Positions 35,733-44,416 are shown, counted from the first letter of the stretch. The stretch: 64,000 bases of DNA from Mycobacterium sp. Root135 (GCF_001426545.1 NZ_LMEZ01000007.1:124001-188000); one strand, 5' to 3'. Notes: generated by a model not told the origin, from the sequence alone. Program-made: numbers and translations.

Positions 35733-36344
35733 GTGAGTGTCGAGAGCTATCGCCTTCTGTTGCTGCGACACGGTGAGACCGAGTGGTCCAAGAGCGGCAA
35801 GCACACCGGACGCACCGATTTGGAACTCACCGACGAGGGCCGCCAGCAGGCCACCCTCGCCAGGGATGCCCTCGCCGACCTGCAACTGCGCGACCCGCTG
35901 GTGGTGTGCAGCCCGCGACATCGCGCACTGGTCACCGCCGAGCTGGCCGGCTTGAGCGTCGACGAGGTGAACCCGGTCCTGGCCGAGTGGGACTACGGCG
36001 ACTACGAGGGACTGACCACCCCCGAGATCCGCGAGACCACCCCGGACTGGACGGTGTGGAAGTACGGCTGCCCCGGCGGCGAGAGCACCGACGCGGTCAG
36101 TGAACGCGCCGACCGTGCCGTGGCCCTCGCGCTGTCGCACATGGAGTCGCGCGACGTGGTGTTCGTCGGGCACGGACACTTCTCGCGGTCGGTCATGACT
36201 CGGTGGATTGAACTGCCGATCTCCGAGGGCATCAGGGTGTCCATGGCGGCCGCGTCGATCGCGGTCTGCGGGTTCGAACACGGTGTCCGGCAGATCACCG
36301 CGCTCGGCCTGACCGGGCATCCGAACCCCTGCCTGCCCGCGTGA
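35733..36344 (+). CDS. gpm2: Histidine phosphatase superfamily protein (Gpm2-like)
   Basis: 203 residues from GTG 35733, exactly the M. tuberculosis Rv3214 length. The catalytic motif LLLLRHGETEWS supplies the phosphorylated His, with further active-site residues in SPRHRALVTAELAG, EWDYGDYEGLT and VGHGHFSRSV. Although named phosphoglycerate mutase, the Rv3214 protein is known to act mainly as an acid phosphatase; the substrate in the cell is unclear. The entC GTG overlaps the stop (GTGA), so the pair is translationally coupled. Confidence 0.92.
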   Translation: MSVESYRLLLLRHGETEWSKSGKHTGRTDLELTDEGRQQATLARDALADLQLRDPLVVCSPRHRALVTAELAGLSVDEVNPVLAEWDYGDYEGLTTPEIRETTPDWTVWKYGCPGGESTDAVSERADRAVALALSHMESRDVVFVGHGHFSRSVMTRWIELPISEGIRVSMAAASIAVCGFEHGVRQITALGLTGHPNPCLPA

Positions 36345-37432
36345 CGGAACCGACGTTCGTCATGGCCGGCCGCGACGGCGTCCTCGTCGCCGACGGCGTG
36401 GCCGCGTCGTATCCAGAGCTCGACGACGCGCGCGCGGCCCTGGCCGCTGGCGAATGCGCAATGATCGTGGGCGCCTTGCCCTTCGACGTCAACCGGCCGA
36501 CGGCGCTGACGAGCCCGACCCAGCTTCGCCGCACCGACGCGTTGCCCGAATGGACCACCCCGACGATGCCCGCGGTCCGCATCACCGAGACAGTGCCCGC
36601 CCCCGAGGAACACCGCGCCCGCATCGCCACGGCACTCGAGCAGTTGCGGGACCCCGACTCTCCGCTCCACAAGGTGGTGCTCGCCCGGGCGCTGCACCTC
36701 GTCGCCGATGCCCCGCTCGACGCCCGCGCGATCATCCGACGACTCGCCGAAGACGCCTCGGCGACAACGTACTTCGTCGACCTGACCACGGCGGGCGAAG
36801 GTTACGCCGGTACCGCTCTCGTCGGCGCCAGCCCCGAATTGCTGGTGGCCCGCCGCGGCGACGTGGTGACCTGCAGGCCCTTCGCAGGGTCGGCGCCACG
36901 CTCGGCCGACCCCGAGACGGATCAAGCCAACGGAGCCGCACTGGCAGACTCCGCGAAGAACCTGCACGAACACCGACTGGTCGTCGACCAGATCCGCACG
37001 GCATTGCAGCCGCTGTGCGCCGACCTCGACGTCGCCCTCACCCCCGAGCTCAGCAGCACCTCGGCCGTCTGGCACCTGAACACTCCGATCACCGCCCGGT
37101 TGCGTGATTCGTCAACTACCGCACTGGATCTCGCGGTCGCGCTACACCCCACCGCGGCCGTCGGCGGAGTGCCCACCGCCGAGGCCGTCGACCTGATCGC
37201 CGAACTCGAAGGTGATCGTGGCTTCTACGCGGGCGCCGTCGGATGGTGCGACGAACGGGGTGACGGCACCTGGGTGGTGTCCATCCGCTGCGCCGAGCTG
37301 TCGGCCGACCGCCGCGTCGCCGTGGCCCGATCCGGCGGTGGCATCGTCGCCGAATCGGATCCGGATGACGAAGTCGCCGAGACCAATACGAAGTTCCGCA
37401 CCATTCTGACCGCGTTGGGAGTGAGCACATGA
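36341..37432 (+). CDS. entC: Isochorismate synthase
   Basis: 363 residues. The chorismate-binding domain shows SPLHKVVLARAL, GASPELLVARRGDVVTCRPFAGSAPR, ELSSTSAVWHLNTPI and LHPTAAVGGVPT, plus a terminal metal-site region RGFYAGAVGWCDERGDGTWVVSIR. It converts chorismate to isochorismate, for menaquinone or salicylate-derived siderophore synthesis. It overlaps gpm2 and the downstream GNAT gene by four bases each, so all three form one operon. Confidence 0.92.
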   Translation: MTEPTFVMAGRDGVLVADGVAASYPELDDARAALAAGECAMIVGALPFDVNRPTALTSPTQLRRTDALPEWTTPTMPAVRITETVPAPEEHRARIATALEQLRDPDSPLHKVVLARALHLVADAPLDARAIIRRLAEDASATTYFVDLTTAGEGYAGTALVGASPELLVARRGDVVTCRPFAGSAPRSADPETDQANGAALADSAKNLHEHRLVVDQIRTALQPLCADLDVALTPELSSTSAVWHLNTPITARLRDSSTTALDLAVALHPTAAVGGVPTAEAVDLIAELEGDRGFYAGAVGWCDERGDGTWVVSIRCAELSADRRVAVARSGGGIVAESDPDDEVAETNTKFRTILTALGVST

Positions 37433-37941
37433 GCGTGACCATCCGTCGGGCCCGACCCGGTGACGAGGTCGAACTGGTCGCCATGGTGCGCGAACTGGCC
37501 GATTTCGAGCACGCATTGGAAGAATGCACCGTCACCGAAAGTCAGTTGCACGAGGCGCTGTTCGGCGATCCGGCCACGGTCCAGGCGTACGTGGCCGAGG
37601 TCGACGGCGCGCCGGCTGCCATGGCGCTGTGGTTCTACAACTTCTCCACCTGGGACGGCGTCGCCGGCGTCTACCTGGAGGACCTCTTCGTCAGGCCCGG
37701 CTTCCGCCGGCACGGCTTGGCCCGCGCCCTGCTGTCGACGTTGGCCCGCGAATGCGTCGACAAGGGTTATTCCCGGCTGACCTGGGCCGTGCTCGACTGG
37801 AACTCCAATGCCATCGCCCTCTACGACTCCGTGGGCGGCAAGCCACAGACCGAGTGGATCACCTACCGGGTGACCGGTGACGAGTTGACGGCGCTCGCCG
37901 CGGGACCCGACGGTTCGACTCCTCAGTCGTCGTCGGACTGA
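37429..37941 (+). CDS. GNAT-family N-acetyltransferase (Rv3216-like)
   Basis: 170 residues. A GCN5-type fold: VTIRRARPGDEVELVAMV at the N-terminus, then the acetyl-CoA loop VRPGFRRHGLARALLSTLA (R/QxxGxG/A type) and WAVLDWNSNAIALYDSVG (motif B), typical of polyamine/N-acetyltransferases. The substrate is unknown. It overlaps entC (ATGA) and its 3' end overlaps the convergent small membrane-protein gene by 19 bases. Confidence 0.9.
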   Translation: MSVTIRRARPGDEVELVAMVRELADFEHALEECTVTESQLHEALFGDPATVQAYVAEVDGAPAAMALWFYNFSTWDGVAGVYLEDLFVRPGFRRHGLARALLSTLARECVDKGYSRLTWAVLDWNSNAIALYDSVGGKPQTEWITYRVTGDELTALAAGPDGSTPQSSSD

Positions 37942-38315
37942 GCCAGCCACTGCACAGCCGACGGGCTGAACAGCAGCGCCAATCCGGCCACGGCGACGAC
38001 TGCAACGGGAATGCCGTAGGACCACTGCTGCGAGCCCACCGCGATGTACCACGCCACCGGCAGCAGCAGGAGCTGCGCGAAGACCGCAATCCCGCGACCC
38101 CACCGCCGCCCCGTCCACAGCGCCCACGCCGCGGTGAGCACCGCCGCGCCCATCACCACGTACCACAGCGCAGTGCCGTAGCCGCTGATCGACACCTCGT
38201 GGGCACCTTCGAGGGCACGGACGACGAACACCACCGCCACGACCACCAGAGCGAGGCCCTCCAACGCCACGAGGGCGGCCGCCTGACGAATGGTTGATGG
38301 CGAAGGCACGATCAC
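37923..38315 (-). CDS. Four-helix small integral membrane protein (Rv3217c-like)
   Basis: 130 residues from GTG 38315. Four hydrophobic helices span about 15-33, 45-62, 70-92 and 98-115, with short loops (GRRWGRGIAVF). No domain with known function is recognised. It is divergent from the lipid kinase gene and ends within the GNAT gene. Its overlap is common for this conserved locus. Confidence 0.8.
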   Translation of the reverse strand: MIVPSPSTIRQAAALVALEGLALVVVAVVFVVRALEGAHEVSISGYGTALWYVVMGAAVLTAAWALWTGRRWGRGIAVFAQLLLLPVAWYIAVGSQQWSYGIPVAVVAVAGLALLFSPSAVQWLAQSDDD

Positions 38316-38368
38316 ATCGACGAGCGTAGAGCGCGCGACGGTGCGGCATGCCGATAGGGTTGAGCCCC

Positions 38369-39328
38369 GTGCGTGCCGTCCTGATAGTCAACCCCAACGC
38401 CACGTCGACCACTCCGGCGGGGCGTGATCTTCTGGCGCATGCGCTCGAGAGCCGCGTCAAGCTGACCGTCGCCCACACCAACCACCGCGGCCATGCGATC
38501 GAAATCGCAAGGGACGCTGCGCGAGACGGAACCGACGTGGTGATCGTCCACGGCGGCGACGGCACGGTCAACGAGGTGGTCAACGGGATCCTCGGCGACT
38601 GCGGTCAGACCCCACCCAAGAAGGGTCCCGCGATCTCGGTGGTGCCCGGCGGATCGGCCAACGTGTTCGCCCGCGCCCTTGGCATCAGCCCCGATCCCGT
38701 CGAGGCGACCAATCAACTCGTCGACCTCCTCGGCGCCTACCGTCGCGGCGTCAAGTGGCGCCGAATCGGGCTGATGGACTGCGGCGACAGGTGGGGCGTC
38801 TTCACCGCGGGCATGGGGGTCGACGGCGACGTCGTGGCCGCCGTGGAGGCGCAGCGGGAGAAGGGCCGCAAGGTCACCGCGTCGCGGTATATCAAGGTGG
38901 CCACCCGCGAACTGCTGGCCAGCGCCCGGCGCGAACCGTCGATGACGTTGGAGATCGCCGGCCGCGCCCCCGTGACCGGGGTGCACTTCGCCTTCGTGTC
39001 GAACTCGAGCCCGTGGACTTACGCCAACACCCGGCCGGTGTGGACCAACCCCGACACCAGCTTCGAGACGGGCCTCGGCGTCTTCGCGACGACCAGCATG
39101 AACGTGTGGGCGAATCTCGGGCTGGTGCGCCAGATGTTGGCGAAGAATCCACGCCTCGACGCCAAGCATTTGGTGCGCGACGACGACGTGCCATGGGTCC
39201 GCGTGACGGCCGACACGCCCGTTGGCTGTCAGATTGACGGAGATTACGTCGGCCAGCGCGAAAGGATGACGTTCACGTCGGTTCGGGATGCGCTCGGAGT
39301 GGTTGCGCCGCCGGCCAAAAAGCCCTGA
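38369..39328 (+). CDS. Diacylglycerol-kinase-family lipid kinase (Rv3218-like)
   Basis: 319 residues from GTG 38369 (VRAVLIVNPNA); ATG 38348 is an alternative. The DAGK catalytic domain shows IVNPNAT at the start, HGGDGTVNEVVNG as the GGDG glycine-rich ATP loop, and VPGGSANVFARAL. The remaining YegS-like fold is intact. Substrate could be diacylglycerol or a related polyprenol/sphingoid-type lipid. Neighbours do not settle this. No promoter stands out in the 53 bases of shared upstream DNA. Confidence 0.9.
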   Translation: MRAVLIVNPNATSTTPAGRDLLAHALESRVKLTVAHTNHRGHAIEIARDAARDGTDVVIVHGGDGTVNEVVNGILGDCGQTPPKKGPAISVVPGGSANVFARALGISPDPVEATNQLVDLLGAYRRGVKWRRIGLMDCGDRWGVFTAGMGVDGDVVAAVEAQREKGRKVTASRYIKVATRELLASARREPSMTLEIAGRAPVTGVHFAFVSNSSPWTYANTRPVWTNPDTSFETGLGVFATTSMNVWANLGLVRQMLAKNPRLDAKHLVRDDDVPWVRVTADTPVGCQIDGDYVGQRERMTFTSVRDALGVVAPPAKKP

Positions 39329-39430
39329 CCTGGCAAACCGCTGTGAAGTGCCACGAATTAGGGCGCAAGTGATGCGAGTGTAGTACAAACGTCAGGGGGG
39401 TCCGGCAACCCGGCCCCCTCTAACGATGCC

Positions 39431-39446
39431 AGTGAGATTGCCCACG
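39431..39446 (+). promoter_or_regulatory. CRP/Cmr-like operator upstream of whiB1
   Basis: AGTGAGATTGCCCACG differs by one base from the CRP site I recall upstream of M. tuberculosis whiB1. It ends 16 bases before a -35-like TTGACA at 39463-39468, the position of a class-I/II activator site. cAMP-CRP control is therefore likely. Confidence 0.65.
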
Positions 39447-39585
39447 TGTGAACGCGCCTCTATTGACATCTGTCCAGCCTGTGGAAGCATCGTTTGCAAC
39501 AGTGCAGAAACATTTGGTGTGCACGCGTTAACAGCCGAAGAAAAGCTCGTGCGCCTTGCTGCGCACCGGAATAGGAGTAATAGAA

Positions 39586-39840
39586 ATGGATTGGCGGCAT
39601 AAAGCAGTCTGTCGTGACGAGGATCCGGAACTGTTCTTCCCGGTGGGAAACAGCGGCCCGGCACTCGCCCAGATTGCTGATGCAAAGATCGTCTGCAACC
39701 GGTGCCCGGTCACCACGGAGTGCCTGAGCTGGGCTTTGGAGTCCGGACAGGACGCCGGCGTCTGGGGCGGCATGAGCGAGGACGAGCGTCGCGCGCTCAA
39801 GCGTCGCAATGCACGGACCAAGGCTCGCACGGGCGTCTAG
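39586..39840 (+). CDS. whiB1: WhiB1, essential NO-responsive iron-sulfur transcription factor
   Basis: 84 residues from ATG 39586 (MDWRHKAVC), with AGGAG 11 bases upstream. Four cluster Cys: one in MDWRHKAVCRDE (Cys9), then IVCNRCPVTTEC (Cys37, Cys40, Cys46). The WhiB turn is DAGVWGGMSEDERR, followed by a basic C-terminal DNA-binding tail (KRRNARTKART). The [4Fe-4S] form binds SigA, and nitric oxide disassembles the cluster. Followed by a strong intrinsic terminator. A 257-base upstream region carries the CRP box and promoter. Confidence 0.97.
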   Translation: MDWRHKAVCRDEDPELFFPVGNSGPALAQIADAKIVCNRCPVTTECLSWALESGQDAGVWGGMSEDERRALKRRNARTKARTGV

Positions 39841-39861
39841 CCCACTCGATTCCTTTTGTTT

Positions 39862-39895
39862 ACGGCCCCGGCTTTCGCCGGGGCCGTAAATTTTT
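39862..39895 (+). terminator. Intrinsic terminator after whiB1
   Basis: A perfect 11-bp GC stem (ACGGCCCCGGC at 39862-39872, GCCGGGGCCGT at 39877-39887), four-base loop TTTC, followed by AAATTTTT. It is a textbook Rho-independent terminator for whiB1. It also faces the convergent pdtaS gene. Confidence 0.9.
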
Positions 39896-39943
39896 GGCCA
39901 GGCGCGGTATTTCCAGGACTATTTCCGGAATGTGACGACGGTG

Positions 39944-41443
39944 TTACTGCGCCAGCCGACCGCGGCGGCCCACGGGCACCCGCAGGACGACGTCGGTTCC
40001 GCCGGTCGGCACGGCGTGCATACCCAGTGAACCGTCCAATTCGGCGGCCACCAGCGTCCGCACGATCTGCAGGCCCAGACTGTCCGACTTCTCCAAGCTG
40101 AACCCGTCGGGCAGCCCACGGCCGTCGTCGTGGACCACGACGTCGAGCCACCGGGCGGAGCGCTCCGCCCGGATCGTCACGCTGCCGTTCTCCGAGGTCG
40201 AGTCGTAGGCATGCTCGATCGCGTTCTGGACGAGCTCCGTGATGACCATGACCAGGGCAGTGGCCCGATCGGCGTCGAGGACGCCCAGATCGCCGACACG
40301 GTTGATCCTGACGGGTCTGCCCACCGACGCCACGTCGTTCATGATCGGCACGATGCGGTCCACGACCTCGTCGAGGTTGACTTCCTCGTCGACCGACATC
40401 GACAGGGCGTCGTGCACCAGGGCGATGGACGAGACCCGCCGCACCGATTCGATGAGCGCGTCTCGTCCCTCGGCGTTGTTGGTCCGCCTGGCCTGCAGGC
40501 GCAGCAGCGCGGCGACGGTCTGAAGGTTGTTCTTCACCCGGTGGTGAATCTCACGAATCGTCGCGTCCTTGGACAGCAACGCGCGATCGCGCCGTTTGAC
40601 CTCCGTCACGTCGCGGATCAGCACGGCCGCCCCGGCCGCCTTGCCGTCCACCACCATCGGGATCGTCCGGAGCAACACCGCAGCTCCCCCGGCGTCTACC
40701 TCCATGCGCATGCTGGACCCACCGGAGAGCGAGTCACGGACGTGGTTGGCCAATTCCTGGGCCTCGAACGGGTCGGAGATCAGCGGGCGGGTGACAGTGA
40801 CGAGGTTGTGCCCCTCGAGCTCTGCCTTGAGCCCCATGCGGTGGTACGCCGAGATCGCGTTCGGACTGGCGAAGCTGACCTGGCCCACTTCGTCGAGTCG
40901 AATGAAGCCGTCCCCGACCCGAGGACTCGACCGGGACATCGCGAGGTCGCCGATGTTGGGGAAGGTGCCCTCCGAGAGCATGTGCAGGATGTCGGCTGCG
41001 CAGTCCAGATAGGCACGCTCCAGCGGGCTGGCCTTGCGCCGGTCGGCCAAAGCGGTCTGGTGCGTGAGCACCGCGACCACCCGGTCGCCGTGCCGCACGG
41101 GGACGGCCTCGACGTCGAGCCACCGGCCTTCCGTCGAATCCGCCTGTCCCGCATCGCTTTCCCGGCCGATCAGGCCTGAGGCGAACGCGGTGACCACCAC
41201 CGGCATGTCGGCCGCGGTGTTGACCGTACCGACGGCGTCGGCCAGCAGCGCGGTTGGCGCCGTGTTCGGCCGAACCTGCGCGACGCACACCAGCGAGCCG
41301 TCGTCGTGGTGCACCCACATGAGGTAGTCGGCGAACGACAGATCCGCCAGCAGTTGCCACTCGCCGACCAGTGCGTGCAAGTGGTCGACGGCGTTGCCGG
41401 GCAACATGGTGTGCTCGGCGAGCAGGTCACCGAGGGTCGACAC
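39944..41443 (-). CDS. pdtaS: PdtaS, cytosolic sensor histidine kinase
   Basis: 499 residues from GTG 41443. An N-terminal GAF-like domain (MSTLGDLLAEHTMLPGN start) and a PAS domain (GFIRLDEVGQVSFASPNAI) precede a HisKA_2 box EIHHRVKNNLQTVAALLRLQ with phospho-His, then HATPase_c (ITELVQNAIEHAYD, VVHDDGRGLPDGFSLEKSDSLGLQ). There is no membrane segment. PdtaS phosphorylates the antitermination-type response regulator PdtaR (Rv1626), which is unlinked. It corresponds to Rv3220c in length (501). Confidence 0.95.
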   Translation of the reverse strand: MSTLGDLLAEHTMLPGNAVDHLHALVGEWQLLADLSFADYLMWVHHDDGSLVCVAQVRPNTAPTALLADAVGTVNTAADMPVVVTAFASGLIGRESDAGQADSTEGRWLDVEAVPVRHGDRVVAVLTHQTALADRRKASPLERAYLDCAADILHMLSEGTFPNIGDLAMSRSSPRVGDGFIRLDEVGQVSFASPNAISAYHRMGLKAELEGHNLVTVTRPLISDPFEAQELANHVRDSLSGGSSMRMEVDAGGAAVLLRTIPMVVDGKAAGAAVLIRDVTEVKRRDRALLSKDATIREIHHRVKNNLQTVAALLRLQARRTNNAEGRDALIESVRRVSSIALVHDALSMSVDEEVNLDEVVDRIVPIMNDVASVGRPVRINRVGDLGVLDADRATALVMVITELVQNAIEHAYDSTSENGSVTIRAERSARWLDVVVHDDGRGLPDGFSLEKSDSLGLQIVRTLVAAELDGSLGMHAVPTGGTDVVLRVPVGRRGRLAQ

Positions 41444-41469
41444 GGGTGTTGCCTCTCGGTGTCGGGAAC

Positions 41470-41685
41470 CTAGCTGATGACGGCGATGAGGTCGCCGGCC
41501 TGGATGACGTCGCCGACCTTGACGTTGACGTTGGTCACCTTTCCGGCCGCCTCGGCAAGTACCGGAATCTCCATCTTCATGGATTCCAGGAGGACGACGA
41601 TGTCGCCCTCGTTGATGTCGTCGCCTTCGCTGACCACGACCTCGAGCACACTGGCCACGATCTCAGCGCGAACGTCCTCGGCCAT
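41470..41685 (-). CDS. Biotinyl (biotin-carboxyl-carrier-like) protein TB7.3
   Basis: 71 residues from ATG 41685, exactly the length of M. tuberculosis Rv3221c/TB7.3. The biotinyl-lipoyl fold has the acceptor motif VLLESMKMEIPV with modifiable Lys (~37). It starts MAEDVRAEIVASV. It would serve as a stand-alone biotinylated carrier, partner carboxylase unknown. Its start is 27 bases from nothing but noncoding DNA shared with the divergent bL37 gene. Confidence 0.93.
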   Translation of the reverse strand: MAEDVRAEIVASVLEVVVSEGDDINEGDIVVLLESMKMEIPVLAEAAGKVTNVNVKVGDVIQAGDLIAVIS

Positions 41686-41808
41686 CTTCACCCACTCGTC
41701 TCTAGAGCCGCCCCTGCGGTGTCTATCGAACCACACGCACGGGATTGGAATGCAGTGGCGCGAGCGTGAGACACTAACGGGCAAGCAATTGACTCATTGG
41801 AGGATGCC

Positions 41809-41901
41809 ATGGCCAAGCGTGGCCGTAAGAAGCGTGACCGTAAGCACACCAAGGCCAACCACGGCAAGCGCCCCAACTGCGGTTCGAAGGCAGTTACCTA
41901 A
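41809..41901 (+). CDS. 50S ribosomal protein bL37 (mycobacterial-type, 30 residues)
   Basis: A 30-codon gene with GGAGG five to nine bases before the ATG, too small for most gene finders. MAKRGRKKRDRKH followed by TKANHGKRPN is nearly identical to the small basic protein bL37 seen in mycobacterial 50S cryo-EM structures (from memory, 24 residues). It binds near helices of 23S rRNA close to the peptidyl-transferase region. A C-terminal CGSKAVT tail extends beyond the usual end; the Cys is unusual. It is divergent from the biotinyl gene and convergent with rshA, overlapping its stop by four bases. Confidence 0.88.
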   Translation: MAKRGRKKRDRKHTKANHGKRPNCGSKAVT

Positions 41902-42209
41902 CCACGAATGATGGTGGTGCGGCTGATCTCCACTCGCAGCCGCGCCCGCAGTGAATCCGGCGCCTTATCGCCACTGCACTTGGTGGCGATGAGGCGCTTC
42001 ACGCGTTCTTCGATGCCGTATTGCCGCAGGCAGGTCGGGCATTCCTCGAGATGATGGCGCAGCTTGTCACGCGTTTCCGTCGTGCACTCGCCGTCGAGCA
42101 GAGTCCACACCTCGGCGATCACCGACGCGCATTCCGGGTGCTTGGGGTCTACGGGACCCACCGGTGGACGGAACGTGTGCTCTTCGGGGCGTGAAAGGTC
42201 GTCGTTCAC
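41898..42209 (-). CDS. rshA: RshA, redox-sensitive zinc anti-sigma factor of SigH
   Basis: 103 residues from GTG 42209, overlapping the sigH stop (GTGA). The zinc-anti-sigma (ZAS) signature is LRHHLEECPTCLRQYG (His-x3-Cys-x2-Cys). A conserved Cys earlier (HPECASV, GECTTE) could contribute to disulfide switching. Under reducing conditions it holds SigH; oxidation or PknB phosphorylation frees it. The stop overlaps the bL37 stop. The Arg/Ile-rich tail is not part of the core domain. Confidence 0.92.
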   Translation of the reverse strand: MNDDLSRPEEHTFRPPVGPVDPKHPECASVIAEVWTLLDGECTTETRDKLRHHLEECPTCLRQYGIEERVKRLIATKCSGDKAPDSLRARLRVEISRTTIIRG

Positions 42210-42853
42210 GAAGAAACCTCCTCGGGCTCGTCGATCTGTCCTCTGATGAAGCCGCGATCCCTCGCGACGTCCGCCAATAGCTCGCGGAGCTGTTTACGGC
42301 CACGATGCAGTCGAGACATCACCGTGCCGATGGGCGTGCCCATGATCTGGGCGATCTCCTTGTACGGAAAACCCTCCACGTCGGCGTAGTACACGGCCAT
42401 CCGAAACTCCTCGGGCAGCGCCTGCAGCGCCGCCTTGATCTCGGTGTCCGGCAACGCCTCCATCGCCTCGACCTCAGCGGACCTCAAACCAGTCGACGTG
42501 TGCTGCGCGTTGGCCGCCAGCTGCCAGTCGGTGATCTCGTCCGTCGGGTACTCCGCGGGCTGCCGCTGCTTCTTGCGGTAGCTGTTGATGTAGGTGTTGG
42601 TCAGGATCCGGTACAGCCACGCCTTCAGGTTCGTTCCGGCGCGGAACGAACGAAAGCCGGCGTACGCCTTCACCATGGTCTCCTGAAGGAGATCCTCGGC
42701 GTCCGCTGGATTGCGAGTCATGCGCAACGCGCCGCCGTACAGCTGATCCAGCAGTGGAATGGCGTCCCGCTCGAAACGCGCCGTGAGTTCGGCGTCGGTC
42801 TCGATTACAGGCTCTTCGGCCGCGACTGGCGCTGCTCCGTCGAGATCGGTCAT
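42206..42853 (-). CDS. sigH: SigH, extracytoplasmic-function sigma factor of the oxidative/heat stress response
   Basis: 215 residues from ATG 42853; GTG 42865 is in frame with a nearby GAAGGGA and is an alternative. Region 2 reads GALRMTRNPADAEDLLQETMVKAYAGFRSF with Trp in LKAWLYRILTNTYINSYR; region 4 reads ALPEEFRMAVYYADVEGFPYKEIAQIMGTPIGTVMSRLHRGR. The length equals the M. tuberculosis protein (216). It activates trx, trxB2, mrx and heat-shock genes under thiol stress. The downstream rshA anti-sigma overlaps it. Confidence 0.95.
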   Translation of the reverse strand: MTDLDGAAPVAAEEPVIETDAELTARFERDAIPLLDQLYGGALRMTRNPADAEDLLQETMVKAYAGFRSFRAGTNLKAWLYRILTNTYINSYRKKQRQPAEYPTDEITDWQLAANAQHTSTGLRSAEVEAMEALPDTEIKAALQALPEEFRMAVYYADVEGFPYKEIAQIMGTPIGTVMSRLHRGRKQLRELLADVARDRGFIRGQIDEPEEVSS

Positions 42854-42895
42854 CTGGGTGGACACCGTCCCTTCTCTCGCGGCACCACCGAACAG

Positions 42896-42920
42896 AACCG
42901 GCTCGTAGACCGGCCGTTCC
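42896..42920 (-). promoter_or_regulatory. Probable SigH-type (autoregulatory) promoter of sigH
   Basis: Reading leftward: GGAAC at 42920-42916, a 17-base spacer and GTT at 42898-42896, close to the SigH consensus GGAAy-n17-GTT. It would start transcription near 42888, about 35 bases before ATG 42853, which favours this start. Confidence 0.5.
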
Positions 42921-43066
42921 AGGCAAAGCGTTGGCACCGAGGTGTCTCCTAACTTCCGATCCTAGTGGCTCGTACCGACGGAGTCGCCTTCACAGCGCCC
43001 ATCGCTGCACATCAACAGCGAAAGTGGCCGCGAATGTTCCCTAAGAAACCGCACTATCGTGATGCC

Positions 43067-43561
43067 GTGGCCCGCGCAGCAACCCCCGCGATAGCGGCGC
43101 TCGTTGCGGCAAACGTCCCGCACGACGTCCTGAGTTACCACCACGATCCCCAGAACGACGCCTTCGGCGACGAGGCCGTCGCCGCGCTGGCCGCCGCCGG
43201 GGTCGAGGTGTCCGCCGAGCAGGTGTTCAAGACATTGGTGATCGCGCTGCCGTCGGGCCTCGCCGTCGCCGTGCTCCCCGTTCCGTACAAGCTGTCGCTC
43301 AAGGCCGCCGCCGCCGCCCTCGGCGCACCGCGCGCCGACATGGCCGACCGCGCGGCCGCCGAGCGGTCCACCGGTTACGTGATCGGGGGCATCTCCCCCT
43401 TGGGCCAACGCAAGGCGCTGCCGACCGTCGTCGACGACTCGGTGTACGCCTGGGACCGCGTGCTGTGCAGCGCAGGCAAGCGCGGATTGCAGGTGGCACT
43501 GGCACCGGCGGATCTCGTGGGTCTCACCGGGGCGCTGACCGCCGACATCCTGGCTGTCTAG
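43067..43561 (+). CDS. YbaK/EbsC-type aminoacyl-tRNA deacylase (INS-like domain)
   Basis: 164 residues from GTG 43067; an upstream frame extends to 42965 but contains no good ribosome-binding site. Motifs of YbaK deacylases: AEQVFKTLVI (conserved Lys), AVLPVPYKLSLK, and ERSTGYVIGGISPLGQRKALPTVVD. It hydrolyses mischarged Cys-tRNA(Pro). The M. tuberculosis region is annotated as two fragments (Rv3224A/B, from memory), while here the frame is intact. Confidence 0.9.
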   Translation: MARAATPAIAALVAANVPHDVLSYHHDPQNDAFGDEAVAALAAAGVEVSAEQVFKTLVIALPSGLAVAVLPVPYKLSLKAAAAALGAPRADMADRAAAERSTGYVIGGISPLGQRKALPTVVDDSVYAWDRVLCSAGKRGLQVALAPADLVGLTGALTADILAV

Positions 43562-43570
43562 GGTGAAGGC

Positions 43571-44416
43571 ATGTCGCTAGCGGGAAAGACCATGTTCATC
43601 TCCGGCGCGAGCCGAGGCATCGGGCTGGCGATCGCCAAGCGCGTCGCCGCCGACGGCGCCAACGTCGCCCTGGTCGCCAAGACCGCAGAACCCCATCCCA
43701 AGCTCGAGGGCACGATCTACACCGCCGCCAAGGAGATCGAGGAGGCAGGCGGTCACGCACTGCCGATCCTTGGCGACGTCCGTGACGGCGAGTCCGTGGA
43801 ATCAGCCGTCGCGCAAGCGGTTTCGCAGTTCGGCGGCATCGACATCTGCGTGAACAACGCGTCGGCGATCAACCTGGGCTCGATCACCGAGGTACCGCTC
43901 AAGCGGTTCGACCTCATGAACGGGATCAACGTCAGGGGCACCTACGCCGTGTCGCAGGCCTGCATTCCGCACATGGTGGGCCGGGACAACCCCCACATCC
44001 TCACGCTGTCGCCGCCGATCCTGCTGGAGTCCAAGTGGCTCAAGCCGACGGCCTACATGATGGCCAAGTACGGCATGACGTTGTGCGCGCTCGGCATCGC
44101 CGAGGAGATGCGCGCCGACGGCATCGCCTCCAACACGCTGTGGCCGCGGACGCTGGTGGCCACAGCCGCCGTCCAGAACCTCCTCGGCGGCGCCGAGGCG
44201 ATGAGCCGCGCCCGCAAGCCCGACGTCTACGCCGACGCCGCCTACGTGGTCTTCAACAAGCCGGCCCGCGAGTACACCGGAAACAGCGTGCTGTGCGAGG
44301 ACGTCCTGGTCGACTCGGGCGTCACGGATCTGTCGGTGTACGACTGCGTCCCCGGCCCCGAACTCGGCGTCGACCTGTGGGTCGAGACGCCCAACCCGCC
44401 CGGGTACGGCGCCTGA
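43571..44416 (+). CDS. Short-chain dehydrogenase/reductase, HSDL2-like (Rv3224-like)
   Basis: 281 residues. A classical SDR: cofactor loop SGASRGIGLAI near residue 12, NNASAINLG, catalytic YMMAKYG with Tyr/Lys (residues ~160-165), and the SPP (instead of SxS) serine region. The insertion AEPHPKLEGTIYTAA and TLWPRTLVATAA are typical of the HSDL2/C-terminal-truncated group. The substrate is unknown, possibly a lipid-derived ketone or hydroxyacyl compound. The stop overlaps the ATG of the next gene by one base (TGATG). Confidence 0.9.
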   Translation: MSLAGKTMFISGASRGIGLAIAKRVAADGANVALVAKTAEPHPKLEGTIYTAAKEIEEAGGHALPILGDVRDGESVESAVAQAVSQFGGIDICVNNASAINLGSITEVPLKRFDLMNGINVRGTYAVSQACIPHMVGRDNPHILTLSPPILLESKWLKPTAYMMAKYGMTLCALGIAEEMRADGIASNTLWPRTLVATAAVQNLLGGAEAMSRARKPDVYADAAYVVFNKPAREYTGNSVLCEDVLVDSGVTDLSVYDCVPGPELGVDLWVETPNPPGYGA

